A stretch of DNA of 33,034 nt from an uncultured Oscillospiraceae bacterium (GCA_910578755.1 CAJTSZ010000006.1:1-33034), one strand, 5' to 3'. Shown: positions 15,405-24,783, numbered from the stretch's first letter. The notes: a model not told the origin generated them from the letters alone. A program made the numbers and translations.

Positions 15405-16673
15405 TTACTTACCAGTCATAATGCCAATAATTTCTTTATTGGTATCATACATCCCTTCGCTGGCCAGGCGGCCTACATTGCCAATGGTTTCCTCTACATC
15501 CACACCAACAATACCGTCACCGGTGCAGAATTTCTGGCCCTGGATAAACATTTCGTAGCCCAAAATACCGCCGTTTACAGAAACCGCTATTTTAGCGGCG
15601 CAGGAGGCTTTGGCCCCGTCGCAAATCATACCGGAGGCCACTGCCAGGGCGTTTACTACAGTTTGGGTAATCTCCTCTTGGGAAGCCCCGTGGAGGTAAG
15701 CAATGCCAGCCCCAGCCCCTGCCCCGGCGCAAACGGCGCCGCAGTAGGCGGAAAGACGGCCAACGCCTGTTTTTTGGTGAATGGCTGTTAGGTTGGAAAC
15801 CAGCAGCGCCCGGTACAGCTGTTCCTGTGTAGCGCCCATTTCCTTGGCATAAACAATAACAGGGATAGAGGCTGTCATACCCTGGTTGCCGCTGCCGGAG
15901 TTAATAACCACAGGCAGCTCGCAGCCGTCCATTCTTGCGTCGGAACCAGCGGCCGCCATGGCGCAGGCCCGGTTGCGCAGGCTGTCGCCGTTTACCTTCA
16001 GCATTACCTTGCCAATGTTTGCGCCGTAATTCCCTGCCATACCCTCCTGGGCAATGGCCCAGTTGTAATCAATTTGGCGCTGAAGCACATCTTTTACATC
16101 GTCCAGGTTGGCGGTGGTGGCAAATTCCAAAATGCCCTCCATGCTCATTACAGAACGGTCGGTAAGGTTTTCCTCGCACTCGCTTGCGGTATTGTCCAGC
16201 AAAACCTTCCCGTTTTGTTCCAGGTAAACAATGTTGGTGTGGAAATCGGAAATACGCACGGCGGAGGAGCTGCTTTCCCCCTTCAAAGTTACAAGAATAT
16301 CGAAAACGTGGCCGTCGTCCAAGGCTTCCACATCCACCGGCACTTCCTCAATAAACTTGCTTATCTCCTTCACCTGCTCCGGCCCCACCTTGGAAATAAC
16401 CTCTAATTCCAGGCTGGGGTCCCCTGCTACAATGCCGGCGGCTGCCGCTACAGCAATGCCTTTCATGTGGCCGGTATTTGGCACAACAACGCTTTTTACA
16501 TTTTTAATAATGCTGCCGCTTGCCTGTACCCGCACGTGCTTTGCAGGCTGCCCCAACAATTCCTGGGCTTTTGCCGCAGCGTAAGCCAAAGCAATCGGCT
16601 CTGTACAGCCCATGGCGGGAATCAGTTCCTCTTTTAAAATTTGAACATAGCTTTCGTACAATTTACGGTCCAT
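15405..16673 (-). CDS. cyuA: L-cysteine desulfidase / serine dehydratase-like protein (UPF0597)
   Basis: The 422-residue protein belongs to the YhaM/CyuA/CdsB family, which uses a [4Fe-4S] cluster to break L-cysteine into pyruvate, ammonia and sulfide. Hallmarks are MGCTEPIALAYAAA near the N-terminus (Cys23), the NSGSGNQGMTASIP core, LSAYCGAVCAGAGAG and SGMICDGAKASCAAK, which together supply the conserved cysteines. The full length matches the family. An AAGGGG site precedes the ATG. It stands alone on the minus strand, followed by a hairpin terminator. Relatives are also annotated as L-serine dehydratase alpha-like; the motifs cannot decide the substrate fully. Confidence 0.88.
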   Translation of the reverse strand: MDRKLYESYVQILKEELIPAMGCTEPIALAYAAAKAQELLGQPAKHVRVQASGSIIKNVKSVVVPNTGHMKGIAVAAAAGIVAGDPSLELEVISKVGPEQVKEISKFIEEVPVDVEALDDGHVFDILVTLKGESSSSAVRISDFHTNIVYLEQNGKVLLDNTASECEENLTDRSVMSMEGILEFATTANLDDVKDVLQRQIDYNWAIAQEGMAGNYGANIGKVMLKVNGDSLRNRACAMAAAGSDARMDGCELPVVINSGSGNQGMTASIPVIVYAKEMGATQEQLYRALLVSNLTAIHQKTGVGRLSAYCGAVCAGAGAGAGIAYLHGASQEEITQTVVNALAVASGMICDGAKASCAAKIAVSVNGGILGYEMFIQGQKFCTGDGIVGVDVEETIGNVGRLASEGMYDTNKEIIGIMTGK

Positions 16674-16849
16674 TCTTTTTTACCCCTTTTGTCTTATAAT
16701 AAAATCTTTATCAGCCGCCTGCAATCCCCTTGTTTGCGTGCGGCTCGGCCCCATAGTATGGGGGCTTTGTATACGTTGTATAAGTTAAGTATAATTATAA
16801 TTCCTACTTTTTTCAACAGCATATCTTAGAATTTTATATTTTCAACGGG

Positions 16850-18163
16850 TTAACCCAGCCGTTCCACGCCATCCTTTGTTATTCTGGCATAAATTAGGGG
16901 CATTGGGGGCTGGGGCTGTCCCCCTATTTCAATGGCTTCCTCCAGCAGTTGGGCCCCCTGCTTCAAAAGATGTTCCCCAGCGGCGTACAGGGTAGCCAAA
17001 GGCTGGCCCGCCTCCACCCGGTCCCCTGGCTTTACATGGAGCAGAATCCCCGCGCCGTAATCCACCGGGTCCTCCTTTTTGGCGCGGCCTGCGCCCAGCA
17101 CCACAGAGGCTATGCCGCACTGCCGTGTTTCCATTTTAGTAATGTAGCCCTGCCGCTGGGCGCACACTGTTTTTTTGCAGGGGGAAAGGGCCAGCAGCTC
17201 CGGCTCTGGTCTGCCCCCTTGGGCCTGCACCATGGCTTTAAACTTGGTTAGGGCAGTACCGCTGTAAAGGGCCTGGCTTGCCTGTTCCATACACTGCTCC
17301 ATGGTGCCCCTTTGGGCCACAAAAAGCATATTGGCCGCCAAAACAAGGCACAGCTGGGTAAAATCCTGGGGGCCCTTGCCCTGCAAGGTTTCTATAGCCT
17401 CCCGCACCTCCAGGCTGTTGCCAATGGCGTTGCCCAGGGGCAGGTCCATATCTGTAATTAGGGCCACGGTTTCCCGGCCGGAATGTACGCCAATGGCCAC
17501 CATTTCCCTTGCTAATGCAATGGCATCCTCCATGGTTTTCATAAAAGCGCCGCTGCCTGTTTTTACATCCAGCACAATGGCGTCCGCCCCAGCCGCCAGC
17601 TTTTTGCTCATAATACTGGCGGCAATTAAGGGAATACTTTCCACAGTGCCGGTTACATCCCGCAGGGCATATATTTTTTTATCCGCCGGGGCAAGGTTTC
17701 CTGTTTGCCCAATTAAGGCAATACCCTCCTGCTTTACAATTTCTAAAAATTCCTGCGGTTCCAGCACAGTGCGGAAGCCGGGAATCGCCTCCAGCTTATC
17801 CACGGTGCCCCCGGTATGGCCCAGCCCCCTGCCGGACATTTTTGCCACTGGCACGCCGCAGGCTGCCGCAATGGGCCCCACCACCAAGGTGGTTTTATCC
17901 CCCACGCCGCCGGTGCTGTGCTTATCCACCTTAACCCCGGGAATAGAGGAAAGGTCCGCCGTTTCCCCGGAGGCCGCCATAGCCATGGTGAGCCAAGCCG
18001 TTTCCTGGCTGGTCATGCCCTGCAAGCAAATGGCCATAAGGAGGGCCGCCGTTTGGTAATCGGGAATTTCTCCCTTAGTGTACCCATCTATCCAAAAACG
18101 GATCTCCTCCTGGCTTAGGGCTTTGCCGTCCCGTTTGTTCACAATAATATCGTACATACGCAT
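16850..18163 (-). CDS. pdp: Pyrimidine-nucleoside / thymidine phosphorylase
   Basis: The 437-residue enzyme cleaves thymidine, deoxyuridine or uridine with phosphate to give base and (deoxy)ribose-1-phosphate. The signature KVDKHSTGGVGDKT (phosphate loop) and SGRGLGHTGGTVDKLE are intact, as is the SKKLAAGADAIVLDVKTGSGAFMK motif. The C-terminal domain (about 340-437) is the usual phosphorylase C domain. In Gram-positive bacteria this length and sequence type is generally pyrimidine-nucleoside phosphorylase rather than strict DeoA. GGGGGA lies seven bases before the ATG, with a second in-frame Met two codons later. No other nucleoside gene is adjacent. Confidence 0.93.
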   Translation of the reverse strand: MRMYDIIVNKRDGKALSQEEIRFWIDGYTKGEIPDYQTAALLMAICLQGMTSQETAWLTMAMAASGETADLSSIPGVKVDKHSTGGVGDKTTLVVGPIAAACGVPVAKMSGRGLGHTGGTVDKLEAIPGFRTVLEPQEFLEIVKQEGIALIGQTGNLAPADKKIYALRDVTGTVESIPLIAASIMSKKLAAGADAIVLDVKTGSGAFMKTMEDAIALAREMVAIGVHSGRETVALITDMDLPLGNAIGNSLEVREAIETLQGKGPQDFTQLCLVLAANMLFVAQRGTMEQCMEQASQALYSGTALTKFKAMVQAQGGRPEPELLALSPCKKTVCAQRQGYITKMETRQCGIASVVLGAGRAKKEDPVDYGAGILLHVKPGDRVEAGQPLATLYAAGEHLLKQGAQLLEEAIEIGGQPQPPMPLIYARITKDGVERLG

Positions 18164-18338
18164 TTGCCAATCCCCCTGTCCCTTTTTAGATTCATTTGTT
18201 AATATAATAGTACCTTATTCCTGCAAAAAAATCTATGCGCAAAGGGGTTTTCCAAACAACTTACCGTAACATTTTAGGGGTTTTGGTGTTTATATATTAG
18301 AAAAAGCAGCAAAACGCCGGGGAAAGGAGAGAGCTATT

Positions 18339-18830
18339 ATGAAAAAGAACCAGCTGGAACAGCTGTACCGGGCCTATTACAACGACGTATACCTTTATGC
18401 CCTTTCCCTTTGCAAAAACCACCATGTGGCCCAGGAGATTACCAGCGACACCTTTTTTAAGGCCCTGCTTTCCCTGGAGGAAGCCAACGGGAACATCAAA
18501 TACTGGCTGATACGGGTGTGCAAGAACCTGACGCTGAATTACTTCCGTTCCCGCCGCCGTTTTGCCGTCAAGCCCTTGGAGGAGCTTCCCCTTGCCACCG
18601 GCAGGGACCCTGTTCTGCGCTCCCTGCTGCAAAAGGAGGAGCTTTTAGCCCTGTACCAAGCCATTTACAGCCTGCCGCCCGCCGCCCGGGAATGCTTGAC
18701 CCTGTTTTACTTTTCCGGGCTTTCCTGCCAGGAAATTGCCCAAACCACCGGTACCACCAACGGGGCGGTGCGAGCCCTGCTGTATCGCACCCGCCAAAAA
18801 TTAAAAAAGGAAATGGAGGAAACTGTATGA
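18339..18830 (+). CDS. ECF-type RNA polymerase sigma factor
   Basis: The 163-residue protein has only regions 2 and 4. Region 2 (about 8-75) reads LYRAYYNDVYLYALSLC .. AQEITSDTFFKAL and region 4 (about 105-158) reads LPPAARECLTLFYFSGLSCQEIAQTTGTTNGAVRALLYRTRQKLKK, a helix-turn-helix that binds the -35 element. A GGAGAG site precedes the ATG. The stop overlaps the next gene by ATGA, so the two are translationally coupled, the usual layout for an ECF factor and its membrane regulator. I did not find a clear autoregulatory ECF promoter upstream. Confidence 0.92.
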   Translation: MKKNQLEQLYRAYYNDVYLYALSLCKNHHVAQEITSDTFFKALLSLEEANGNIKYWLIRVCKNLTLNYFRSRRRFAVKPLEELPLATGRDPVLRSLLQKEELLALYQAIYSLPPAARECLTLFYFSGLSCQEIAQTTGTTNGAVRALLYRTRQKLKKEMEETV

Positions 18831-20014
18831 CCTTTCGCCAGCTTTTTGAAAAATACAAAAACGGAACGGCCTCCCCGGAGGAAATTGCCCTTGTAGAAGA
18901 AGAACTGGAAAAAAACGAGGTGATTAACGCCTACCTTGCCTCCCAGCTGCTGGAGCAGCCATCCTTGTCCCTTCCCCCGGAAAATACCCCCCAGCTGCAC
19001 CAGGTAAAAAGCAGTGTGCGGCGCAAATTTTGGATGATGACCGCCCTGTGCTGCGCCATTGTCCTTTTGCTGGGCTTTTTGGTGCAGGCGGTTGCGTTAC
19101 CCCTGTACAACAACCAGTTTTATAACCCTGCCCAAACTTTTAAAAACGGGCCCGATTACACCCTGCCCCTGGATGTTGACCTGCAAATTTTCACCCGCCT
19201 CACCTGCCCAGGCTGGACAGCAAACTCCGCCCATGTGCAGCCTCTGGGGCTGGGCAAGTACAATGTCACCTTTAGCCAGTCCAACCCTTATTCCGGTCAG
19301 GAAACCCACCACCTACAGGTGACACGGGGGGAGATCCCCTACCCGATAACCGCTATCCCCTTTCACACCGCCCCGGCTGGCGTGTTTTACAACAGGGGCC
19401 CTGCAACCACAATTTATGTGGATGAATTTGGTGGCGAAACCACTGTCCAACCGGAGGAAAACCGCCAGTTTTTCCTGGAAGAGGTTGCCCAAATGCCAAA
19501 GGGCGCCTACCTTTCCGCCTTTGTTTCCTTTCAAGAGGACTTAAGCCTGGAGCAGCTGATTGCCCTGAAGGAGCAGTACCCCCATTTTCTGTTTGAGTGG
19601 GCAGCGGTACGCATTTCCGACGATTGGTACTTTAATGAAATTGGCTTTCCTGTGGAATACGGGGGAATCATTTTAGAGGATATCCCCGATTTAGCGGAAT
19701 ACGGCCCTTTAGATTTAAACAACGCCGCCTGGAAAGAAGCTACCCCCAAAGAACAGGCGGAACTGTTGGAGGGCTTTTTTACCTCCATGCTCTCTTATCT
19801 ATCCACCCGGGATGAATTTTTACAGGCCTTCTGCAACTTTAATGGCATTAGCGCAGAGTATTACCGCAGGGCTTTGGGGTATGTAGAGGAAAACGGCGTT
19901 GCCGTGTATGGGCTGCTCCTCAGCGGCAGGCCGGAGGATATGCTGGCTTTCTGCGAAAACCCACAGGTAAACTCCTTTTGTGTAAACGGCGCCAAGTTTT
20001 CCGTGCTGCAATAG
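18827..20014 (+). CDS. Membrane regulator (anti-sigma factor) of the ECF sigma factor
   Basis: The 395-residue protein starts with a cytoplasmic N-terminal part (1-66) of anti-sigma style (FRQLFEKYKNGTASPEEIALVEEEL) and has one transmembrane helix (about 68-91). A large extracytoplasmic domain follows, containing AYLSAFVSFQEDLSLEQLIALKEQYP and ending near SFCVNGAKFSVLQ. The helix-plus-ectodomain layout matches the Sigma_reg_N/Sigma_reg_C families recalled from Bacillus and clostridial loci. It probably holds the sigma factor at the membrane and releases it on an envelope signal. The ATG at 18827 overlaps the sigma-factor stop. The upstream open frame to 18518 is a shadow of the sigma gene. 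Confidence 0.85.
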   Translation: MTFRQLFEKYKNGTASPEEIALVEEELEKNEVINAYLASQLLEQPSLSLPPENTPQLHQVKSSVRRKFWMMTALCCAIVLLLGFLVQAVALPLYNNQFYNPAQTFKNGPDYTLPLDVDLQIFTRLTCPGWTANSAHVQPLGLGKYNVTFSQSNPYSGQETHHLQVTRGEIPYPITAIPFHTAPAGVFYNRGPATTIYVDEFGGETTVQPEENRQFFLEEVAQMPKGAYLSAFVSFQEDLSLEQLIALKEQYPHFLFEWAAVRISDDWYFNEIGFPVEYGGIILEDIPDLAEYGPLDLNNAAWKEATPKEQAELLEGFFTSMLSYLSTRDEFLQAFCNFNGISAEYYRRALGYVEENGVAVYGLLLSGRPEDMLAFCENPQVNSFCVNGAKFSVLQ

Positions 20015-20018
20015 CAGT

Positions 20019-20130
20019 TTTTGGGGGTGTAACCCCCAAAAGTTTGCTGAAAGCAAACTTGCAGCACCGCTGGAAAATTTGGGCCTGCGGAGGCCCACAA
20101 AGAAATAGGTCAGGCTTGGAGGCAGCGAAT
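20019..20130. repeat. Structured repeat copy after the anti-sigma gene
   Basis: Hairpins TTTTGGGGGT/ACCCCCAAAA (20019-20041) and AAGTTTGCT/AGCAAACTT (20040-20060) are followed by GGGCCTGCGGAGGCCC and CTTGGAGGCAGC (about 20115). These modules recur in the other intergenic repeats. Confidence 0.7.
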
Positions 20131-20152
20131 ATCTCCAAAAAGCAAAAAAGAA

Positions 20153-20179
20153 CCTGGAATAAACTCCAGGCCCTTTTTT
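20153..20179. terminator. Terminator between convergent genes
   Basis: CCTGGA (20153-20158) pairs with TCCAGG (20165-20170), followed by CCC and a run of T. An A-run on the other side lets it serve the minus-strand gene ending at 20198 as well. Confidence 0.75.
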
Positions 20180-20197
20180 ATACTTAAAGTTTATTAT

Positions 20198-20488
20198 TTA
20201 AGAAATATCATATCTTTCATAGCAGTTCATCAGCACTTCACAGTCACAGTAGCCTCCCATTTCCTTCATTTCCTTTATTGCGCTTTTTACCTTTTCTTGG
20301 GGCAGGTTATTGTTAAGCCACTGCCCTGTATGGCGCAGGGTATGGTTGCAAGGGGTTTTTCCCAACTGTGTTTCCAGGTAATAAAACAACTTTTGCACCT
20401 TTGCCTTACTAAGAATATACTTTCTGTTTTGGGCCGTTCTCCATTGCTTTAGCCGCGCCTCCTTCTCTTGTTTTGATAATTCCGCCAT
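20198..20488 (-). CDS. DUF2695-like small protein
   Basis: The 96-residue protein has a Lys/Arg-rich, helical N-terminus (AELSKQEKEARLKQWRT). A compact C-terminal part follows with CNHTLRHTGQWL and GGYCDCEVLMNCYE. The CxHTLR .. GGYCDCEVLxN pattern is what I recall for DUF2695, whose function is unknown. The Cys/His spacing could bind a metal. A GAGGGG site precedes the ATG. There is a 75-base gap to the lipid kinase gene upstream in transcription order, so they may share a transcript. Confidence 0.7.
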   Translation of the reverse strand: MAELSKQEKEARLKQWRTAQNRKYILSKAKVQKLFYYLETQLGKTPCNHTLRHTGQWLNNNLPQEKVKSAIKEMKEMGGYCDCEVLMNCYERYDIS

Positions 20489-20563
20489 TTTGTTCCCCTC
20501 TTTGCCAACTTATCCTTTAATTTCATTCCATGTTGTTATAATAATCTGCAATATTCCTTAAAG

Positions 20564-21535
20564 TTAAACAATAATTTGCTGTTTTTGCTTTTTCCATTGG
20601 GCCGCTGCCGGCTGGTGCAGTACAAATTGCCCCGCTTTTGGCAATACCCTTGCCTCTAAGTAAGGCGCTTTAAAGCACTCGCCGTCGGCATTCACCACAA
20701 ACAAGTCCCCTTCCTGGGCAGGGTAAATGCCAATTCGGCTGGCCCTGTGAACGCTGATAATTCCCTCCAGCCCTGGGGCCACCTTCCCCTGGCTTGTAAC
20801 ATGGCCTCCCTTTTTGTAAAGGGAAAGCACACTGGCTATTTTAAGGCGGGAAATTCGGTTGACAAGAACAAAATCCAACAGCCCATCCTCCAAGCTGCTG
20901 TTGGGTGCCGCGCAGTACCCCCCGCCGTAGTAGGCGCCGTTGCACACTGCCGCCAGCAAATACTCCCCCGTTGGCAGGGGGATGCCGTCTATTTCCACGG
21001 TAAAGCGCTTGCCCATTTTGCCTAAAAGCTGCTGGGCAATGGAAAGGTTGTAGGCCATTTGCCCACCGCAAAGGGGCAGGCGGCGGAAGGTTGGTATACC
21101 ATAGGCCACCTGGGCGTCCAGGCCGGTGGAGGCAATGGCTGCGCAAATTCTGCCGTTTACCATCATTAAATCAATAGGGGCTGCCTCTCCCCGCATTGCT
21201 TCCCCCAGGTTAATAAACTGTTCTTCCATGCCAAAGTTTCGGATAAAATCATTCCCCGAACCGCAGGGGATGTGGGCCACCTGGACATTGGGAAAAGGGT
21301 AAGCCCCGTTAAAAACCTCGTTTAGGGTGCCGTCGCCGCCGCAGGCGTACAACCGTACCTTTTCCCCGCTTTTTCCGTAGCGGGCTGCCAGTTCCACAGC
21401 GTGGCCGGGGTAGGCGGTTATTTCTACCAAACATTCCTCCCCAGTATTCTTTGCTGCCTGCTGTATCCGGGGCAAAAGGCCCTGGGTAGGGTCCTGCCTG
21501 CCGGAAGTAGGGTTTATAATGAAAACGTGCTTCAT
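20564..21535 (-). CDS. Diacylglycerol kinase family lipid kinase
   Basis: The 323-residue soluble kinase of the DgkB/YegS family has an ATP-binding core with INPTSGRQD (8-16), ACGGDGTLNEVFNG and IPCGSGNDFIRNFG, the three family signatures. A C-terminal beta-sandwich carries ENxxLxDG-like SLEDGLLDFVLV. It phosphorylates diacylglycerol or related lipids, returning it to phosphatidic acid, for instance during lipoteichoic acid synthesis. A GGGGG tract about eight bases upstream serves as ribosome binding site. The substrate cannot be read from sequence; sphingosine-like lipids are alternatives. Confidence 0.9.
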   Translation of the reverse strand: MKHVFIINPTSGRQDPTQGLLPRIQQAAKNTGEECLVEITAYPGHAVELAARYGKSGEKVRLYACGGDGTLNEVFNGAYPFPNVQVAHIPCGSGNDFIRNFGMEEQFINLGEAMRGEAAPIDLMMVNGRICAAIASTGLDAQVAYGIPTFRRLPLCGGQMAYNLSIAQQLLGKMGKRFTVEIDGIPLPTGEYLLAAVCNGAYYGGGYCAAPNSSLEDGLLDFVLVNRISRLKIASVLSLYKKGGHVTSQGKVAPGLEGIISVHRASRIGIYPAQEGDLFVVNADGECFKAPYLEARVLPKAGQFVLHQPAAAQWKKQKQQIIV

Positions 21536-21608
21536 AAAGTTACAAGCCCCCTCTGTTTACTCCTCTTTTCCTCTTTTGGATGGGCCTGCCGGACCACCCT
21601 ACAACAAA

Positions 21609-21645
21609 AGCCCCAACGGCGAAGAAACTGCTCGCTGTTGGGGCT
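21609..21645 (-). terminator. Terminator of the aminopeptidase gene
   Basis: AGCCCCAACGGCGA (21609-21622) pairs with TCGCTGTTGGGGCT (21632-21645), 13 of 14 positions plus a G-T pair. A T-rich tail follows on the minus strand. Confidence 0.8.
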
Positions 21646-21680
21646 GCTGTTTTGTATTTTCCTTTTAAAAGCCTTGGGGC

Positions 21681-23090
21681 TTACAGCTCTGCTTTCAGGA
21701 ATTCATAGAATGCGCGGTAGGTCATGTAAACGTCTGTTTTGGCAACTACTTCAAAGGGGGCGTGCATTGCCATAACAGGAACGCCAATATCAATAACATC
21801 TACGTTCAGCGCAGAGATAAATTTAGCAACAGTGCCGCCGCCGCCCTGGTCCACCTTGCCCAGCTCGCCAGTCTGCCAAATAACATTGGCATTATCCATA
21901 ACCCTTCTCACATCGCCGGCAAATTTGGCGTAGCAGTCGTTGGTGCCGCCCTTACCGCCGGAACCGGTGTATTTTACAATACATACGCCGTAGTTAAGGA
22001 AGGAAGTATTGCGTTTTTCAAACACATCAGGGAAGGTGGGGTCAAAGGCTGCGGAAACGTCTGCAGAAAGGCATTTGGAGTTAGAAAGAACGGTTCTTAC
22101 CGGCACATTGTACGGTGCTGCCAGGTCGGCAATAAAGTATTCCATAAAGGCAGAATTTAAACCGGTGTTGCTGTCGCTGCCAACTTCTTCTTTATCAGCA
22201 AACACAACAACGGAGGTCCAGTCTGGGTCCTTGTTGTAATCCAGCTCTGCCATTAAAGAGGTGTAGGCGCACACCCTGTCGTCGTGGCCATAAGCGCCCA
22301 AAAGGCTTCTGTCCAAGCCAACGTCTTTTGCCTTTACTGCTGGTACACAGGTAAGTTCGGCAGAAAGGAAATCCCCTTCCACAACGCCATATTTTTCATT
22401 AAGCAGCCTTAAAATATTCAGCTTTACTTTTTGGGAGGCTTTATCGTCCTTAAACACCTGGGAACCAATCACCACATTCATTTCCTCGCCCTTTAAGCCG
22501 TCCTTTAATGTGCGCTGGTTTTGGTCCTTTGCCAGGTGGGGCAGCAGGTCGGAAACAATGAATACAGGGTCGTTTTCGTCCTCGCCAATGGTTACATGAA
22601 CCACGGAACCATCTTTTTTGTACATATCCCCGTGCAGGGCCAAAGGACGGGCAGCCCACTGGTAACGGCGCACGCCGCCATAGTAGTGGGTTTTCAGCAA
22701 TGCCAGTTCAGATTCTTCATAAAGGGGGCGCTGCTTTAAGTCCAGCCGTGGGGAGTCGATGTGGGAGGCAAGGATTTTAACACCCTGTTCAATGGGGCGT
22801 TTGCCCATTGTGCCAAAAATTAAAGCTCTGCCGCGGTTGTTGCTGTAGAATTTTTCACCCGGCATATATTTTTTGCCTGGCTCAAAGGCCTTGTAGCCAT
22901 GGGCCTCCAGCATTTCAATGGTTACGCGCACTGCTTCGTTTTCAATTTTAGCAGCATCCATAAATTTTTTGTATGGTTCGCAAAAATCGTAAGCTTTTTT
23001 CAGTTCTTCATCGGAAAGCTTGTTGGTAGCGTTTTCCGCCTTCAACAACAGTTCTTCCTGCAAAAGCTCGCCTTTGGTTTTGTTTTCCAT
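21681..23090 (-). CDS. M18 family aminopeptidase
   Basis: The 469-residue zinc aminopeptidase removes N-terminal, mostly acidic, residues from peptides in the cytoplasm. The first metal-binding motif is ILASHIDSPRLDLK, and the bridging and catalytic acids lie in VVFADKEEVGSDSNTG. GHDDRVCAYTSLMAEL and the C-terminal MAMHAPFEV supply the remaining ligands. I chose ATG 23090 because GGAGGG lies ten bases upstream; a longer frame to 23165 has no ribosome binding site. It is a single gene with its own terminator. The spread of cysteines (PSC-free, NDCYAKF) shows nothing unusual. Confidence 0.93.
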   Translation of the reverse strand: MENKTKGELLQEELLLKAENATNKLSDEELKKAYDFCEPYKKFMDAAKIENEAVRVTIEMLEAHGYKAFEPGKKYMPGEKFYSNNRGRALIFGTMGKRPIEQGVKILASHIDSPRLDLKQRPLYEESELALLKTHYYGGVRRYQWAARPLALHGDMYKKDGSVVHVTIGEDENDPVFIVSDLLPHLAKDQNQRTLKDGLKGEEMNVVIGSQVFKDDKASQKVKLNILRLLNEKYGVVEGDFLSAELTCVPAVKAKDVGLDRSLLGAYGHDDRVCAYTSLMAELDYNKDPDWTSVVVFADKEEVGSDSNTGLNSAFMEYFIADLAAPYNVPVRTVLSNSKCLSADVSAAFDPTFPDVFEKRNTSFLNYGVCIVKYTGSGGKGGTNDCYAKFAGDVRRVMDNANVIWQTGELGKVDQGGGGTVAKFISALNVDVIDIGVPVMAMHAPFEVVAKTDVYMTYRAFYEFLKAEL

Positions 23091-23339
23091 TTTAAATCCC
23101 TCCGATATGTAAATTTTATTATGCTTCGGCCGGCTTTCCAGCCTTTTCATATTATAACAAACCATCCTTTGCCTTTAAAGCAAAGAATTTGGGACAGCTG
23201 CAATAAAAACGCTGTTCCGCAGTTATTGTATCACATTTCTTTCTAATTTGCTCTATTCTTTCAGCGTTTTTTTATGAAAATATTGTAAATTGTCATATGT
23301 TTCAATATTTTCATTTATTTTTGTATCAATAGATGCAAA

Positions 23340-23425
23340 CTTTCCAGCGGAACACCGCTGGAAAGCAACAAGTTTGCTTTCAGCAAACTTGTTGGGGGCC
23401 GGCTCGCCCCTAAAAGGAGTTTGGC
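23340..23425. repeat. Structured repeat copy
   Basis: Adjacent perfect hairpins: CTTTCCAGCGG/CCGCTGGAAAG (23340-23365, loop AACA) and CAACAAGTTTGCT/AGCAAACTTGTTG (23366-23394, loop TTC), then GGGGGCCGGC and CCTAAAAGG. They fill most of the 350-base gap between two minus-strand genes; the rest (23091-23335) is A/T-rich leader with no gene visible. Confidence 0.75.
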
Positions 23426-23437
23426 CTATCTGGCCCG

Positions 23438-24034
23438 TTAGTAAATGCGCTGGTAAATACTTTTTGCCTCCAGCACTTTTTCCACATACCAGTTGGTATC
23501 GGAGTAGGGAATAACATCCAGGGTTTCCCCGTCGGAGGAGTATGCCTCGTTTTCCAGCCAGGCCCGCACATTGCTCATACCTGCGTGGTAAGCGCACAGG
23601 GTAAGGGTATCGCTGCCCATTTCCTCCTGCAAAAGCTTCAGCATATAGGTGCCATATTTTATGGCCACCTCCGGGTCAAAAATTTCCTGGTAGGTGGCGT
23701 CGCTTTCGTCCCCCATGCGGTACTGTACCCACTCAAAGGCGTCCTTTGTCATCTGCATAACGCCTCTGGCGTCAGCATGGGAATGGGCGTCGGGCTGGAA
23801 GTTGCTTTCTATTTTGGCTACAGCATACACCAGGTTTTTATCTACACCATATTCCCTGCTGTACCGTTCCACATACTCCCGGTACGTGCGGGGGTACATT
23901 TCCCGCAGGGCATACCCTGTGGCGGGGCGCAGCAGCAAAATCCCCAAAAGCACAAGAAAAAGCAGGGCCCCTGCCCAAACTGCCAACCGGCGAACCTGCC
24001 GCCGCCTTTGCTGTACTTTGTTTGGATTGGCCAT
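23438..24034 (-). CDS. Membrane-anchored lytic transglycosylase (SLT domain)
   Basis: The 198-residue protein has a basic N-terminus, one transmembrane helix (about 18-36) and an extracytoplasmic SLT-type domain. The catalytic Glu76 lies in YAVAKIESNFQPDAHSHADARGVMQM, followed by the YGTYML and CAYHAGMSNVRAWL motifs. It cleaves peptidoglycan between MurNAc and GlcNAc, leaving 1,6-anhydro ends. Its start overlaps the coaE stop by one base, so it is translated with coaE. The coaE-SLT pair is a common clostridial arrangement, though the functional link is unclear. Confidence 0.93.
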   Translation of the reverse strand: MANPNKVQQRRRQVRRLAVWAGALLFLVLLGILLLRPATGYALREMYPRTYREYVERYSREYGVDKNLVYAVAKIESNFQPDAHSHADARGVMQMTKDAFEWVQYRMGDESDATYQEIFDPEVAIKYGTYMLKLLQEEMGSDTLTLCAYHAGMSNVRAWLENEAYSSDGETLDVIPYSDTNWYVEKVLEAKSIYQRIY

Positions 24035-24669
24035 TACTGCACCTCCAGTGTTGGTTCTTCCTCTGCTAAAAGCACCTGTAAGCGGGAGTGTAAATTCTGC
24101 ACCTGCAGGCGCAGCTCCTCTTCGCTTTTATCATTGTGAATAACATGCCAGGAACGGCTGGTATAATATTCCTGGTCGTGCTGGGCCTGAATACGGCTAC
24201 GGGCCTCCTCTATGGTAAGGTGGTCCCGTGCAATAATGCGCTGGAAGCGCAACTCCTCCGGCGCCACAATGGAAACAATATAGTCGCAGAACCGGTCCGC
24301 CCCGCTTTCAAACAGGGTGGGGGCGTCCAGCACAATCACCTTGGCGGCCGCCCCTTTCAGCCGGTTAATTTCCCCCTCTATCCGGCTGATAATGTGGGGA
24401 AACATAATGGCGTTAAGCCGCTTCAGCTTCGCTTTGTCTGTAAACACATTCTGCGCCAGCTTTCGGCGGTTCAGCCCGCCCTCTATGTTAATATACTCGC
24501 AGCCAAATTCTATAGCAATTTCTGCAATGCAGTCCGACCCTTTTTCCACTACCTGGCGGGCAATTTTGTCCGCATCTATAATAGAATAACCACTTTCCTT
24601 TAAATAACGGGACAAGGTGGACTTGCCAGCCCCCGACTGCCCTGTTAGGCCAAGAACCAAATTTTTCAT
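24034..24669 (-). CDS. coaE: Dephospho-CoA kinase
   Basis: The 211-residue enzyme catalyses the last step of coenzyme A synthesis, phosphorylating the ribose 3'-hydroxyl of dephospho-CoA. The P-loop LGLTGQSGAGKST lies at 6-18, IIDADKIARQVV provides the next conserved acid, and LDAPTLFESG and the lid region RIIARDHLTIEEARSRI follow. I chose ATG 24669 behind GGTGAGTGAG; an upstream open frame to 24849 has no family similarity and overlaps a repeat. The stop overlaps the transglycosylase start. Confidence 0.94.
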   Translation of the reverse strand: MKNLVLGLTGQSGAGKSTLSRYLKESGYSIIDADKIARQVVEKGSDCIAEIAIEFGCEYINIEGGLNRRKLAQNVFTDKAKLKRLNAIMFPHIISRIEGEINRLKGAAAKVIVLDAPTLFESGADRFCDYIVSIVAPEELRFQRIIARDHLTIEEARSRIQAQHDQEYYTSRSWHVIHNDKSEEELRLQVQNLHSRLQVLLAEEEPTLEVQ

Positions 24670-24783
24670 CTCACTCACCAATCTGCCCCTGCTTGTGGGC
24701 GACGCTGTTTTGCAGGCCGCCCAAACAAAGGCAAGCCTGCAGCTTACTTTTACCAAAATGGGATATTTTAAATGTAGTTTGGA